A DNA stretch of 64,000 nucleotides, taken from assembly GCA_017163975.1 (NCBI GenBank), contig JAFFSR010000237.1:3720001-3784000 (forward strand). The letters are read 5' to 3'. A model generated the notes under the pieces. The model saw nothing but the letters and a program-made list of their open reading frames with translations, was not told the origin of the DNA and searched no databases. The DNA is from Anastatus disparis (Eukaryota > Arthropoda > Insecta > Hymenoptera > Eupelmidae). The position numbers and the translations under genes were made by a program. Position 1 is the stretch's first letter. Each line of letters begins with the position of its first letter. Shown piece by piece: positions 12,642 to 26,879 of this stretch.

Positions 12642-14106
12642 TATATGCTACTAATTCGTTTTTATTATTGTGGAGTTTGACCTCCTGAACACGAAAAATA
12701 AGGGTGGATAACTAGAATCGTTGCCAATTTTTTTTATTCACAAATTTTTGCCATGAATAAAGAAATTCCATTTTTGCTCCTAAAAATTTTTTTTCACATT
12801 CTTTCGTCAATTTTTAATATAAAGTTTTATACCAAGCTCATACCTAAACTGCTTAGGTTTAGAGATAAAAATTAAGACTGTTTGAAAAATTGCGATTTTC
12901 CGAAATTTTGATTCGGTATCATGAAAACATTTCTTATCCTATTAGTGTCTATCATAACGTATATTTGAAGATAAAAAAAAAACCTTCTACAATTTGTAGT
13001 TATCCTGTATATAAAAAAACTAAAGCCAGTTTGATGGACCATCTGCGTTCAATATTAACTTTATACTCTAGTAATATTTCACATTAGTAATAATATTTAT
13101 TTATCGTAAATATAATCATAAATAATATAGTATTTTACTTTAATGATTGTAAATAAATTATTGAAAAATAGCTCAATGGTCAGTGCCAGATTTAGCTTTT
13201 ATAAGGTCCGGGACTAATCGAGTAGTAGAGGCCCCCTTATAGTCAGTGATTGAAGATATATACTCCCCTCCTAAAGAACTCTGAAAAAATTTTGATATCG
13301 AGAAAATTAAGATTTCGTAAATTGTACTTTACTAATTTATGCTTTGGAAAGGTGCTTTTTTATAGTGAGTGTTGAGGCTTAAAATTCTGATTTTTGTCAT
13401 TTTTGGATATTTGAAAACTTATCACAAATTTTAAGCAAAATCTGTAATCCAAAGGACCTCTCCAAGTCAGTGTTTTGTCTGGAAATTTTGTAGTGATCAG
13501 AAAAGTCTTTTCTTAAAAATGTTGTGGTCTTGGCTATTTCCTTTGCTATTGTGGAACAAATAACTCGTTTATGCTGAGAGCCGACATTTATACTCGACTG
13601 ATTTTTGGGTAAAGATGCTAAGAAAAACCTCAGTATGCGGTAGCTTTTAATGATAAAACCTATTTTGTTTTTCTTATCATATATTACAGTCTTTTACTTC
13701 GTAAATTTTGTCGTAATTACGATCCTTTCCGACGATGTCACTAGCAAGATAATTAGTGGGAATCCAATCCAAAAAAATTAGTTTCAAATAGCATAAATAG
13801 TACACATCATTAAAGTACAGCGATGCAATTAACAAAATTAAAAAAATTATTGATCATTAAATAAATCATTTACTATGAAGTAATAAGCAAAGTCTTATAA
13901 ACCAATATTTCCCAATATCCAATATAAAAAATTTCTCAATTCCTATCATTTGCTCTCTAGCAAATTCAATGCGCCAAAATACGATATCTCAACATATCTA
14001 AATCTTGTAGCCGTACACGTGTGTGCAGCCTTTCCTCCATCAAGCTATCTAACTTTGTCCTGGAGAAGAGATCAACAGAAGGTATATAGAACCATTCTAT
14101 ACCACC

Positions 14107-14110
<4 letters not shown>

Positions 14111-14144
<34 letters not shown>
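14111..14144. repeat. (CT)17 microsatellite
   Basis: Uninterrupted CT dinucleotides seen directly. They make artificial Ser-Leu open reading on the plus strand and Arg-Glu on the minus strand. Confidence 0.95.
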
Positions 14145-14148
<4 letters not shown>

Positions 14149-16840
14149 GACAAGTCTAACGTTTGCTATATACATATATACAAGATGTACGAAAGATCTG
14201 AGTGTAAGGAGTACTACGGCCTCCTAATCCTCCCTCTTATTGCAAAAAGCCCCTCTCCTTTAACTGCATACTACTACTATACCCTCTTTCTCTTCCCTTT
14301 GGCTTTTGGCCCCGAAAATCGATTCGACTTCCTTTCCCTCTTCTGCAAAAGTTATATAGCGTTAAGGCTGCAAACTTTTTGCCATTTTTCAGGACCTTTT
14401 TTTTTATTCTTGCCTTTTTTTACTTTCTCTTTCTCTTTTTTTGTACGCTCCACCTATACGCTTGATTTTCTTTCTTTCTTCAGTTTGCTATTTTGCGAAT
14501 CAATCCCACTGAGAAGTGATTCTCGAGTTTCTCTTTCTCACTTATATTATTATTTTTTTTTTCTTTTTTTTTAAAGAGGGATTTCTAAGTTTTTAGATAA
14601 ATTATGGATGAATAAATCCTTTTTTTATGGTAAAATTTTTAGAAATTAAATTTATTCCTTTTTTTAATGTCAGAGTTATGTTTAAGGGTACGCATTTAAT
14701 TGAATACTTTTTTCTTTTATCATCTGAGATTTAAAATTTATTATTTTTTTAGTTATTTATTGCTGGACTCGAGATTCTTTTTATGTAAATATGCAGGCAT
14801 TAAATTGTTCTTTAAAAAAAAGTTGAATAGAAACATCAAGCTTTGTATCTTTATTTCCTATTATTTTTACATAACGAATTGCTGCTCTCTTGTTACTCTT
14901 AATTAACAATCCAGAATATCGAACGATATTTTTTATTTTCTTCCCATTTTCAACTCTATAAAAATCGAACATCCATTTGCTTCATTAAAAAACAAGCTCG
15001 TATAGTTTAATTAAAGATCGGTATAAATGATCAGACTTCCCACCCCCTCCTTCCATTGATATGAAAAAAAAAAAATCAATATTAAAAAGTTTCACATTTA
15101 ATTGAAAAACGACACTATAGAAAACAGGAAACATCGCGCGCACGCATATACTGGTAATCGGATTTCCCGTAAAAAGATATAAAAAAAAGTAGCATTTTTT
15201 TTGTTCGCACGCGTCGCTATAAAGTATCGCATTGGGGGAAAAAAAAACAATACACGCCAAGCGAAAGTTTCCTCTTTCACTTTAGGATGAATTTACGAAT
15301 TCAAATGTTTCAAAAAAACGCGAAAAAATGTATAGAACTAGAAATTTATCAATGACATTGCGAGCTTTTCCCAAAAAAAAACCAAAAATACAAAAGCTCC
15401 ACGTAAATTCAAGGTTAGACAGATTGTAAAGCTCCGTGTATGTATATAGTCCGTTTTGTGCGTGCATGCGTTTTATCCATATTACTTTCTCTTTCTCCGT
15501 ACGCTGTATATGTGTATGCGTGTCCATGCAACAGACCAATGGCTAAAAAATCGTTGCTAACATGCTACGCACGCACGCGTTTGAAAAAAAAAGCTCTCTC
15601 TCTCTTTTTCTCTTCACACATATCAACCCTCTCTTACACTGCGCTTCTCTCTCAAGAGAAAAAAAAGAGAGAATTCTAAAGGGAGGATACACTCTAGAGA
15701 GCTGAGTTGAGAGAAAAACCCCTTCTTCTTCTTCTCTCATCTTCGTCTAGTTTTTTTTTTTTTTTTTGCAGAAAATGTTCAATGCCTTTATATACCCTCT
15801 TTTCTGCCTACCTTGGCGTTTATTAGCTCGGGCCTTTTTGCCGCTTGGCTTGGTCTTTTTTTTTCCTTATATAAACGTGTGCATAGCATAGATTGGAAGA
15901 AAGGTTAAGGGGGGAGTGAAACTAGCGTTTTAGCCTTCTTGCTGGTTTTGCGCAAATAATTTTTGAGCTTTTTCAGTAGTTTTTTTTTCAAGCTTTTGTG
16001 GCAAAATATAGATTTATTGGTTTTGTTACTTTAATTAAGATGTTTAATTTAAACGTGGGTTTTTATAAGTATTAATTAAAAAATTATTCAATTAATTATT
16101 GAAATGGTTTATCGATCTTTTAATAGAATAAGCATACATTTAATTAATAATATTTTAAATTAATGCTACTGTATTTTTATTGAATTATTGAAAAGATTAA
16201 AAGTTATTAAAATTTATAAGTTACTATTAACGTCCTTGGATGATTAATTATTTATGATCATAATAAACTAAAAGTCACTATGCGCTTTAAAAAGAAAAAT
16301 TACTTCGCTTTTAAGCTCGATAAATTTTATTCCTCTTTTTAAAAATATGAATCATACATTCGTTGGAAAGAGTTCGATCCCTACTTCCGGAGCTTTTAGT
16401 CTGGATGGGTTGACATCACGTTAAATAATATGTCGTCATTCGACTGTATTGCCTCTTATATCCTTTTGTAAAATAGCAAAGCTGCTCGTTGAATTAAAAA
16501 ACAATCAATAATTTTTGTACTTTGAAAACCATAACATCGCTTTAAATTATAACTATCATAATAACAATAAAAACATGTATAATGACTCGACTAAGTATAT
16601 CACAAGCCACAAAGAGGTAAAGTATTTTCAGCTATACTTGAACTTAGTACTATAAAAAAAAACGTCTCACTTCATCATAATCCCAATCTAAACATAGTCC
16701 CGGTATATTACGTCAATAACCCAATAGGCTTTCAATTAATCATACTTATTAATAACAAAAGGCCACATTCACTCTCGAAATATCCATAGCACGGTCAAAA
16801 CCTGTCCCCTCTTCTCTGTATGTATAAAAAAGGTGGAAAG

Positions 16841-16894
16841 TTTTAAATTAATAGATGGAAAGCTTGCTTTTAAATTAATAGATGGAAGCCTTAC
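16841..16894 (+). repeat. Two tandem 27-bp units
   Basis: The unit beginning TTTTAAATTAATAGATGGAA at 16841 is repeated immediately at 16868, with the first 20 bases identical. This looks like a recent small duplication by slippage or unequal crossing over. Confidence 0.85.
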
Positions 16895-19624
16895 CCTCTA
16901 TCTGAAATTTTTCATACATTCCCTTCTTCTTCTACTTTTATTTTTTAACTTCCAAATGACAAACAAAAAATTTTGTTTTATCTTTTCTTTCCTCCCAACC
17001 CTTCGAATAAAAAAAAAATCTCATATTTTTCATCCACGTATAATCATTTCTTCTAGCTCGCAGCTTCTCTGATATCCTATACGCGCTGCAGCCGGGAAAG
17101 ATAATTAATTAACATTTGAAGAGTGGTAGTGGTATTATGTATGCTCGATACTTCAACGTTAAAGCAAAGATCGACGCTCTTTTCTCTCTTTTCAGCTTTC
17201 CTTTTCTCTCTTCTTAGCTTCAAGTCTACATACACACACATGCCCATACCTATAGAGTATGATTCAACTCTCTCTCTCTCTCTTTCTGGAGCTTGTTATA
17301 TGTACCTCCGTATTATGTACATAGCAGTCATGTACGCTTGTTACCTTATGTCTATATATGATGATAACAAACTCCATCGCCCACGCATCGCTTATACACG
17401 ATATATAACGTTGGTTCTACACGCCAGTACATATACATTTTGTTATTGCATTTTAGTTCAGCCCCGAGCAATATAATGCTACGTATATATGTGCACGCTT
17501 GGTATGCTCATTTAGTTGAGTTTTAGTTTTAAGAGTTTTGAGCTCGTTGTTTCGCGATATAATGATGTTACACGTGCCGAAAGAGATACGAACACAACTG
17601 GAACGTCGTGTGTGTCTTTTGTTTTAAAATATGAATGACAATGTAGAGCAAAATATATGGGGTAGAATAGAAAGTGTTTAGATAAACAATTTTGATAAAA
17701 AGATTTTGCTTTTTGATAAGATTTTTGGTTCGAGATTAACGTTTCTCTCTCTCTTTTTTCAGCAAGTTTTTATTGAATCTTGTATAAGAGAAACGAGAGT
17801 TTCGTAAGTTTCGTGTAAGATAAAAGGGGTAATATCCTTTTTTGGGGTGGTTGTGCTAGTTTGACACGTCCTTTGTCTTCAATGAAAATTTCTTTGTCGG
17901 CTCTTTTTTTTTTCCTTCTGCATTTTCCAAGTTTATAGGAGGATTTCGTAAGAAAGTTTGGCAGATGGGCGAAACTTTGCTGTTAGAATTTTTTTTTTTA
18001 GAATTTCACGTAAAATACTAAGACTTTTAAGGAAAAGTTTATTTGTCATAGTTTTTGAGGGATGAAAGAGAGTGTGAAAAATTTCGATGGAGATTTCGTA
18101 ACTCTTTTTAGTTAGCTAAAGTCCTTTGTTTATCACAATAAATAGCACTTAATAAATTTCTCTATATTTCTTATGGTTTTAAAATAACAAACTTCTCAAG
18201 TAACAATATGAGTTCAAATTTTAAAGAAAATGTTGCTTTTGAAATTTAATGTTAAAATTTAAATTATTTTGAATTTGAATACGTTACAAAAATCTTACAT
18301 GGATTCGGTTTTTCGAATTTTAAATATTATAATAAAACGTTTTCGCATAATTACGTTATATTTTATTCAGTTTCTTCGCTAACATTGTTTTTACTCAAAA
18401 CTTTAGTCTAAATCTTGAATTCGAAACGCAACATTAAGTAGAACGCAGGAAATAAGTTGCTTTTAAAGCGGGTATAAATAAACCAAAAAAATTTATAATT
18501 TATCACTATACTTACTATCAACTACAAAATTAATGACATAAACAGTAATCTAGTGGTTCTCATTATAAAAAAGAAAGCTATTATAGTCGCATAGAAAATC
18601 CATTACATTTCTAAAAGTTTTTTTTCTCCGCAGAGCAAGTACCGCGCATTATCCACCAAAAAGTAAAGCTATACTTTACAGCGTCACATTTAAAATAGCG
18701 CAAGTGCATTAAAAGAAATATAAAAAAAAAGGAATGAATAACGACGTTTTACACTCATTAATTAATTTGCTCTTTTTTCCTTTCTTTTACTGTAAAACGA
18801 CATCTGGCAAGTTCTTAAATAAAAAAAAGAAGAAGTAGACAACAAGTAACTTTTTTTTTTATCATCTTTCCTTTTTGCTAGCTCATAAAAATACTCAAGG
18901 AATATGTCTCCGCCATTAAGGATGAAGGGATATGTGTGGTGTGTGCATGAGACCGCAAGGGAATTGACGCGCTTTAAAAATAGAGTTGCGAAGGAATATA
19001 AAAAAAGGAAAAAAAAAAAGAAGGGCCAAGTGTTTATATGTATGTATAATGTGACCTATACGTATATAGGTTATACGCACAAGTGTACGTGTATGTATAT
19101 GTAGGATGTCCCTTATGTGTATATCAAATTCTTCCTCGTATAACACACCCGCATGAATTCCGCATGCGAACATGTCGTCTTTAATAATGTGACTTTTATA
19201 TATAATATGCAATCCCTTGGTAGCTGTGTTCACGAAAATGGAGAGAGAGAGAGAGAAAGCTTGATACATTATGCGGACAAATGATGGAAAACGGAAGGAC
19301 CATTGACACGTGCGACTGGAGATCTTTATCGGTTTAGAAAGAAAAAAAAAGGAATATTCAAACAGTCAGAAATGTATTATCGGTTGGTTTTTATAATAAG
19401 TATTTGATGAACTGTACCAGCTTTCGGAGGGAGAGGTTGATCGTTTTTGTGGTTTGGCCGAGTTTAAAATTATTGATTGATGAATATTTATCTTTTCAAT
19501 CTCTTATTTATCATTTTTCTTTTATTATCAAAACAATATTTTTAATCTCATTAGAACATCTTTTTGATTTATTGTCTTTTACTAGAAATTAATTAATGAA
19601 ACTATCAGTTTATTTTATTATTGA

Positions 19625-19683
19625 GATCATTATTATTTTCATCATTGTTATCATTATTATTGTTATTATTATTATCATTATAA
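19625..19683. repeat. Imperfect ATT/ATC trinucleotide array
   Basis: Repeated ATT with occasional ATC and GTT units. It gives an isoleucine-rich artificial reading frame. It is simple sequence only. Confidence 0.8.
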
Positions 19684-22600
19684 ACTTTGGTGTTCATTAT
19701 AAAACAATTCTAGTCGCATATATACGCAAGCGAAAGAACATGATAAAATTTATTTCCAACCACATTACTCCGGTATACAAATTCTAATGCATTATAAACT
19801 ATAGTTGAAATACATTAAAATTATGCATTAAAATGATAATTATTTAAATTTCCAACATCAACTATTAAAGCAATCTTTAATCTTACCCGAAGTCGTTAAC
19901 ATTAAAATTTAAATAAATATCAACAACTTAGAGCTTTTCTCCTTCCCCAGCCTCAAATATTTTACCCATCGAAAAAACTTACACTTATCGACTCTCACCC
20001 TAAAAAACCATATTCTCTTCCCCTTCTATAAAATATATATTTTCTAACGCCACACCCGCACACCAAGAGAGAAAAAAAAGTAAAAGACGAGTCAAACATT
20101 CAAAATTAAAAATGCTTTAAGAAGGAAGATAAAAAAAGAAGGAAAGGAAGAGGAAGAAACTATACCTCTCACAATTCTTCTTCATGAAAAACTTTTTTTT
20201 TCTCCTTGTACACACCGCAGGCTCGGAGCTTTATATACCAAAACGCTATAAATTAAGAATTGGATAAAGCTTCAGAAAACTCCCCGGTGAGACGACAGTA
20301 CAGAAAATATAAGAGAGTTAAGAGAGGAAAAAAAAAGAAAGAAAGGAGCTCGCGTGACACTCCGTTTCAGTCCATGGAAAATTGTTTACTTTGATAAGAA
20401 CTAAATCGATACACATACACACAACGTGTATATAGAAAATAGTGCGATGTAGATATCGATAGATATATCTCCTAGACTGGGATGTTTTAAGTACTTTCTG
20501 ATATATATATACGAAGGGGGTATATATATATAGATCTGGAATTGCAGATGTTATTATAGCGAGGCATGTGCGTGTTTCAAATACGACAGGAAGGTATTAA
20601 CTGATGTCACGTATGTTTAGTAACGATGAATTTACGGATATTGGATGAGGATTATTCTCTGTCTTGGATAAAGTTGTGTACGTAATTAGAATTATGCTTC
20701 TTTTTTTCCTTTTTTCAAAGAGTTTAGATCACTTGATTAAAAAAAATAAAGTTTTGCGTAGGGTGATAAGAGGGAAAAATAATGATGATGATAAAGAGTT
20801 ACTGAAAGTGAAAAGTTTTACACTTTTTTGTACTTAAGGTTTAAATTTATCACAATTTTAATACACTCGCTGCTTGTATTTTTAAGTATATACTTTAAAT
20901 TCTATGATTCTTTATATATGCATACATAAATGTAAATTATTAATGTAGGATTTTTATTGCTTTTTAAAAATTTATAGATTGACGTTTCAAGGGTATCACC
21001 AAAGCAATTTTGATGCCTGTACAATGACTTATTATTTACAAAATTTTTCTGCAACATTGAAAAATGAGAAATTCATTTGATATTTTTTTTCTATAAATTA
21101 AAAATTTTATTTCACAATATTTTCATACATACACAGTATAACATTCGATAGAGACATTTGAAAAATATGTATATAACCGGAAATCGTATTACAAAAAAAA
21201 AAAAAAACTATATAACAAAACTGTAAACGGATACATTTCAGTAAGCTTTTGTGTCTATATTCTTTTATTTTTTCAAAGCATCGCCTATTATCTGTAATAG
21301 AATCAAATGAAATTGTTTTCACGGCACAAAAGGAACTTCATTATTTTTTTCTTTTGTTTCTCCTTTTTTTTTCTTTTTTTTATATATATATTCTATAAAA
21401 TAATTGAGATATCTGATACTTAAATATCTATTTCGTAATAACCATCATTTTTCTTTACATCTATACTTTTTATAAAAAAAAAAGAATCAGTTGTCTTTTA
21501 TTACATTATTATGAAAAATACATTCCACGTTTTTAACGACGTATAATATAACAATGTTATAAAATATATTATGCACTAGGATACATAATTTTGATTATGC
21601 ATATTTTAAGTATGTACGGTATATAAAATTTTAGCAACATAAACCGTCACGCATCCTAAGTCTCTTATCATTTGAAATATTAAGTTTTCTCCTTTGGCAT
21701 AATCATCACATGTAAGCCCAGCGTCACCACTACTACTAAAACACAATGAAAATTATTAACATCTTAGTGTACATTAAATTTGTATCTTTGAAAAATTAAG
21801 TACTCCACTCAGCTCTCTTACTCGCTCGCTCGTTTTCTTTCTCCATTCGTTTTCTTACTCAAGAAAATACAACGGGCTTACTAATAAAGTACATCTAATG
21901 TAGTAGTCCTGGAATTTTAGCAGTGCGTATAGTATATAAGCGAATGAGTAAACCAGGTGTAGATACACATTGAGAGAGAGGAATATGTGCGTAAAAGGGA
22001 AAGTACCCGTGTGAGAGATAACGCGTCCCTTTTTGACTCTATCTGTATGTACGCATGTATGTGTACCTATACCATACAACATTGCCATTAGTTTACGGGT
22101 CCCCAAGGGCACACACGCACAATATAAGGGTAACAGCTACGTACATATATACAGATAGATAGAGAGGAGGATACGTTATAGAGCAACAAATGCGTACCGA
22201 GGGACTTTCTGCGTTAGCCCTCACTATACAAAAGTTATAATTGCTATATACCGTTACGCAACCGAAAAAAAATATAATAGTAGTGGAGGTACGTTTTTTT
22301 TTACGATGCAGGGATGTATATAGACATTTTTTCTTGATTTCTTTTTTTTTTCATCGAAGAGTGTAAAATTTTTGCTGTCGATGCTAGAGAGAGAGCTTTT
22401 CCCCACAAAGTCGTTTATTATTATCTGCCTGTGGTATTAGTGATTGAATAATCGAATTTAATTTTTCTTCTTTTTCATTTTATACTTTGATTTCGACCTT
22501 TGTTTTTCTCCAGATGATTAATGCCTTTCTAGCATAGAATTTTCATTCGTTTTTAATATACTTGTTATAACCAAGTCCCAGAGGAATGGAAATAGGTCTT

Positions 22601-25008
22601 TTTCATGAACTATCGTAAAGTTTTATTATATGTGCATTGTCTACGTAAATTACTCGTATTTTCCCATTTTATGAAGTTATATGAAATTTCATTTATCGTT
22701 GACACCATTATACTTGGAATAAAATTTATCTTTATGCTTTAGTTTTTTCGTTGTAAATATAAATAAAGCTCTCGCGCTATCTTAGGTCAAAATGAAGGAA
22801 ATTTCAAAACTTATTTTTTGTTCTAATTTTTTTTGTGTTTATTTATATTTTCTGTTTGAACGTAAAGATAAATTTATAATGATTATACTAACATTTTAGT
22901 AAAAATGAAATGAAAAAGCAGATTAAAATTATTTTTATTTTTATCACATAAAATATTTAAAATAAAGTAAAAAAGTAACAAAAACAGAAGTCTTTATAAA
23001 GCGTCAACTCGGCTATAGCTAAGGATTAAAGTCTAGATTTACTTTACATACGTTGAATTACTTATTCCAGAAGCGTGTTCACGGGCTTCAAAAATTGAAA
23101 AGGGTATTTTTAAGAAACAGCTTCTTTCAGTAATGAATATTTTATACGATAATAACGTTATTTTTATTACATTTTATAATCAATATAAAAACTTTAATTT
23201 AGAAGTGCTGCAATATTAAATTTAAAAAAAAATCATAGTTACAGAATATTGTTAGAAATGAAAAAAATATATATTCAACTTCGTTTTAAAAAATAATTTG
23301 ATTTATCATGGAACTAAAAATATTTTTGAATTTTCGATTTCTGCACGTATAGTGATATTACAACTTTTTTCATATTGATATAGCTCTTATCAAATATATA
23401 GGAAAATTTTTAGATTCGTTTTGAATTTAATAAATAAAAAATTGGAAAAAAAGAACAAATATAATTGAAATTTTAACGATCTGATATATCATTGTACTGT
23501 AAATAAAAAAACAGAATATTGAATAAATAATCTTTTGTCTTTATATAAAGTTATATCCTTAACGAAAAAAGGTTCTTTATTGTATTATCAATCAAGCATT
23601 AAATCTTCTTTCTGAATTCATCAAAAAAATAAGTTAGAAAATCTTATCATCACTCTCGACTTGGCACGAAGCTTAATATATATAGTAAACCGAGCGAAAT
23701 TTTCTACACGTTTCCCTAATCGCAACACATTGAGGGCTTTTATATTCCCTCTTTCATATCCGGCAGTTTCGAAAAATTTTTGTACTCTCATACCGACCTA
23801 AACACAAGGAACCTTTTCTTTCTTTTTATTACAACACTATCGTAGCATTTCTTTTTTTACTTTTTCTTTTTTTTATTACCACTATACACTCACTTTGTAG
23901 TCAGCAAGGCGTGATACATATATACCTAGATTCTTTTATTTTTTTTTTTTCCTACCACGTCTCGACGCGCGCGTGGATTCGAATCAGCATTCGCATCGGC
24001 AGATTTTCAGCCGCGGGGCATCTTTCTACTATATATATATTTTTTTATTTTTTCGGTGTGCAGCAGCGCTTTTGCTTCAATCGGTTATATCTCTGGTATA
24101 TGGTACATACGTACACGATTTTTTTCCTCCTTTCTTTTCCATCTTTCTTTTGGCGTCAGCTGCGGGAAAAAAAAGGTATGCGATTAGCGAACGCGCATAG
24201 AGAGGAAAAACGAGAGAGAGAAAGAAAAGAGTAGAGCATCGATTTTCATCAGTACGAGAGAAGTTGTGTATATGCATATAGATATAGTCGCAACAGCAAG
24301 CTATCAGAAAAAAAAAATTTTCACGTCATGAAATATCACGCGGTTTAATCAGCGGGATTGCCCTCTCGCCTGTTTATTCTTCGTAGAAGCAATAAAGTTC
24401 TGAGTTTAATTACGAATTTTTTTATAGTTTTGTTTTTTCTTGTACATGTTTGAAAGCTCTCTCTCTCTGTTATTTTTTTTTTGTCTTTATTGTTAAAAGT
24501 TTGTACAAGTCTGACGAGTTGAAAATATATGATGAATACAAGTTCGTTTTTTTTACCCTCTTATTAGTTTCTCTAATATTCAATTCCTCTTAGGAATTCG
24601 CCAGGTGAAGAAAAAAGAGAAACGTCCGATGCAAAAACTTCCGGTTAGCAATGAGACTAGCTTATCGCGTTTGCAAGTTTCTCTTATATACCGGGGAGTA
24701 AAGCTTTTAAGAAAAAAAAAGAAAGAAAAGAAAAATATACGTTCTCGTCGTTTCTTTTTACGACAGTCAGAAGACGAAGAAGAAGAAGGGACTTCTCACT
24801 TTTTTGCGGATATCGCAAAGGCGGACAAAACTACTGCTTCGCTGTTCCATAATTTAGTATGCAAGGAAAAATTTTCCAATATTGAAAGAAAAAGAGAGAG
24901 CGAGAGTGAGTGAAAGCGAAGGAAGAAGAATGAAGTAACAGCTACGGAAATGAAAAACTTTGGCACAAGTCGTATATTTTTTAACTTATTTGTAATCACG
25001 CGCGCAAT

Positions 25009-25014
25009 TTTAAT
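25009..25014 (-). promoter_or_regulatory. Candidate poly(A) signal of the MGME1 gene
   Basis: Read on the minus strand this is ATTAAA, the commonest variant of the polyadenylation hexamer, about 50 nt past the MGME1 stop codon. No canonical AATAAA lies closer. The assignment rests on position alone. Confidence 0.45.
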
Positions 25015-25062
25015 GAATATTTGTATCGATGAATGTATAGGCGGCACATTATGTGCTTGGTA

Positions 25063-26879
25063 TTATGATTGCGAATTCGATGCATTGTGATAACTTTGTA
25101 GTCTGTACAACCAGTATTTCCAGTGTGTGTTTAACGATTCTTCATTAATTTCGTGTACGTCTGCTGGGGTCCCGTCTGTATAAGCCACTACAATAATTCC
25201 TTTTTTTACCTATAAATATAAGAAACAAAAATTAGCATAAAAATTTGAAATCATGTTTTCCAATATTTTAAAATTCAATATTTTAAAATCAATAAAAATT
25301 TAAGTAAAAAAAGAGTAAAATTGTCCAAAATAATTAAACAAATTAAAAATAATAATAATAAAATAAAAACTTTTTTCAATTTTTAAATTTCTTTAATATT
25401 TTAAAAATATTTAATAAAAAATATTTCATATTTATTATTGAACAATGTTTTAATTAAATGCTTAATTTATTTAATAAATAATAATCAATATTTTTCATTA
25501 GAGATTTTGATTACTTTTTATTAAGTATTTTATAAAAAAAAAGGAGCATAGTTTGAATTTTTTAAATAATTTTAATAACTACTTTTTCTATTGCTCCAAA
25601 AACATAATTAAAAAATTATACTTTTATAGATTAAATAGTATATTTGATTAAATTATTTTTTGAAAAATAATACATTACTTTGAATGGGTATTTCGAATCA
25701 GCATTTAAAGCTCCAATATAAGAAGCTAGCTGAAGTGGAGCATCATAGGTTTTATCAAGAGTAGGTTTTTTACTATCTGATTTTTTCCAATCAATTAAAC
25801 ACAAATCACCTCTGTAAATTAAAAATAAATAAATATTTAATTATTATTAAATATTACTTAACAAAAATTGAAAATATGATAGAGAAAAGACATCTACTGT
25901 TTCAAATTTGAACTAAACACATAGAACAAAGTGATAAGTTGAATTTCTACATTACCTATAAGAAGCAACACAGTCTACTATTCCTCTATACATAAGTGTA
26001 GGATGAATAACATGGGATTCAAGAGCTCTTACTTTATCAATATCTTCAAAAACTTTATTTAAACTTAGAAATGATTTTTCAATTTTATCAGGAACTTCAT
26101 AAGGTTTTTTGATTAATTTATTCATTATTGTGGCATGTAGCATCTTTCCATCAGCGAATAAAGCTATAAAGAAACATTAAATATTTAATATGTTTTGATA
26201 TTTTTAAATTTTAATAATTAAATCAATTTAGATAAAAACCTTTTTGATAAATTTCAAATCCTTTTACACCAAGTAATTTAATCATTTTTTCTTTCCACCT
26301 TTTAAGTACATTTTTAGCATCCTCTGACATAGTCGCTGTTAATATATTTGTTACACTAGGATATTTCAAACATGATTTGTCCTCATTTTGAGATACTGTC
26401 ATTATTTCACAATCATCGTTCCATTTATCATCAGAATTTTTACTATTTTCATATATCGAATACTGAAATAAATTTTCGTACACATCTTTTGGCAGCAAAG
26501 AATTTTCTGTTTTACTTTTTTTATTATCATTTTTTATAATTAATTTCACAGCAGTTCCATGTATTTGTTTCACAATATTTGTATGTAATTGTAGAACCTG
26601 TAATCTTACTGATGATCCGGATACCCAAGCATATTCAGAATCAATTGTTGATGGTATAGGCTTTGGCAATATTCCTTTTTTCTCTAATTTTATTCGTTTA
26701 ACCTTTTCCTTTTTAGTTTCTATCAGCTTACCATAAAACATTTTGTCTTCTTTTCTGAGACGTTTAATTCTAGGACTTCCATCACTCTTTCTGCTTTTAT
26801 TGCACGTTTGAATAAGGCACTTGGAATGTTTGAATGCGCGCGCCAAAAGAACATTACTGTACGCACTTCGGCACAACAT
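25063..26879 (-). CDS. Mitochondrial genome maintenance exonuclease 1 (MGME1), four exons
   Basis: This is a PD-(D/E)XK single-strand DNA exonuclease that trims flaps and 7S DNA during mtDNA replication in the matrix. Exons (minus strand): 26879-26240, 26163-25956, 25811-25679, 25209-25063. Together they make 1128 nt, or 375 aa plus stop, close to the vertebrate family length of about 340. Family marks are YPSVTNIL and RWKEKM before residue 213, then LESHVIHPTLMYRG (about 261-274), IVDCVA with D277, LIDWKKS with D290 and K292, the APLQLASYIGALN segment, GIIVVAYTDGTP, and a C-terminal HWKYWLYRLQSY. The D277/D290/K292 spacing equals that of the human catalytic triad (D238/D251/K253). The N-terminus MLCRSAYSNVLLARAFKHSK is basic and hydroxylated with no acidic residue, as expected of a matrix presequence, and supports this start. 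Introns are 76, 144 and 469 nt. The first uses a poor donor, GTTTTT. Strand, frame and phase agree at every junction. Confidence 0.94.

Larger units (their letters stand above)
12642..25062. other. Non-coding region rich in simple sequence, no recognised gene
   Basis: About 12.4 kb with no gene I can support. It contains a (CT)17 run at 14111-14144, an imperfect ATT array at 19625-19683, a perfect-start 27-bp tandem duplication at 16841-16894, many TATATA and CGTATATACG-type blocks, and GA-rich tracts. A CAGTG-headed fragment near 13188 resembles one end of a hAT-type transposon. The longest open stretches (14185-14574, 18916-19269, 24605-24913) translate to serine/phenylalanine- or lysine/glutamate-rich low-complexity peptides from CT or GA runs, and are not credible proteins. 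Confidence 0.55.

Noticed and set aside
14185..14574. Plus-strand open frame of 129 codons
   Set aside because: Its peptide is Phe/Ser/Leu-rich and comes from T- and CT-rich tracts. There is no domain, no splice context and no conserved motif.
16371..16391. B-box-like AGTTCGATCCCTACTTCCGG as a fourth SINE or a tRNA
   Set aside because: No A box lies at the right distance and the SINE body does not follow. At most it is a degraded fragment.
23351..23400. Further copy of the TACCGACATTACAG element
   Set aside because: Only a GATATTACAACTTTTTT-like similarity is present, without an opposing terminus.
24605..24913. 102-codon Lys/Glu/Ser-rich open frame
   Set aside because: GA-rich and A-rich simple sequence explains it. 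The minus strand is also open over much of it.
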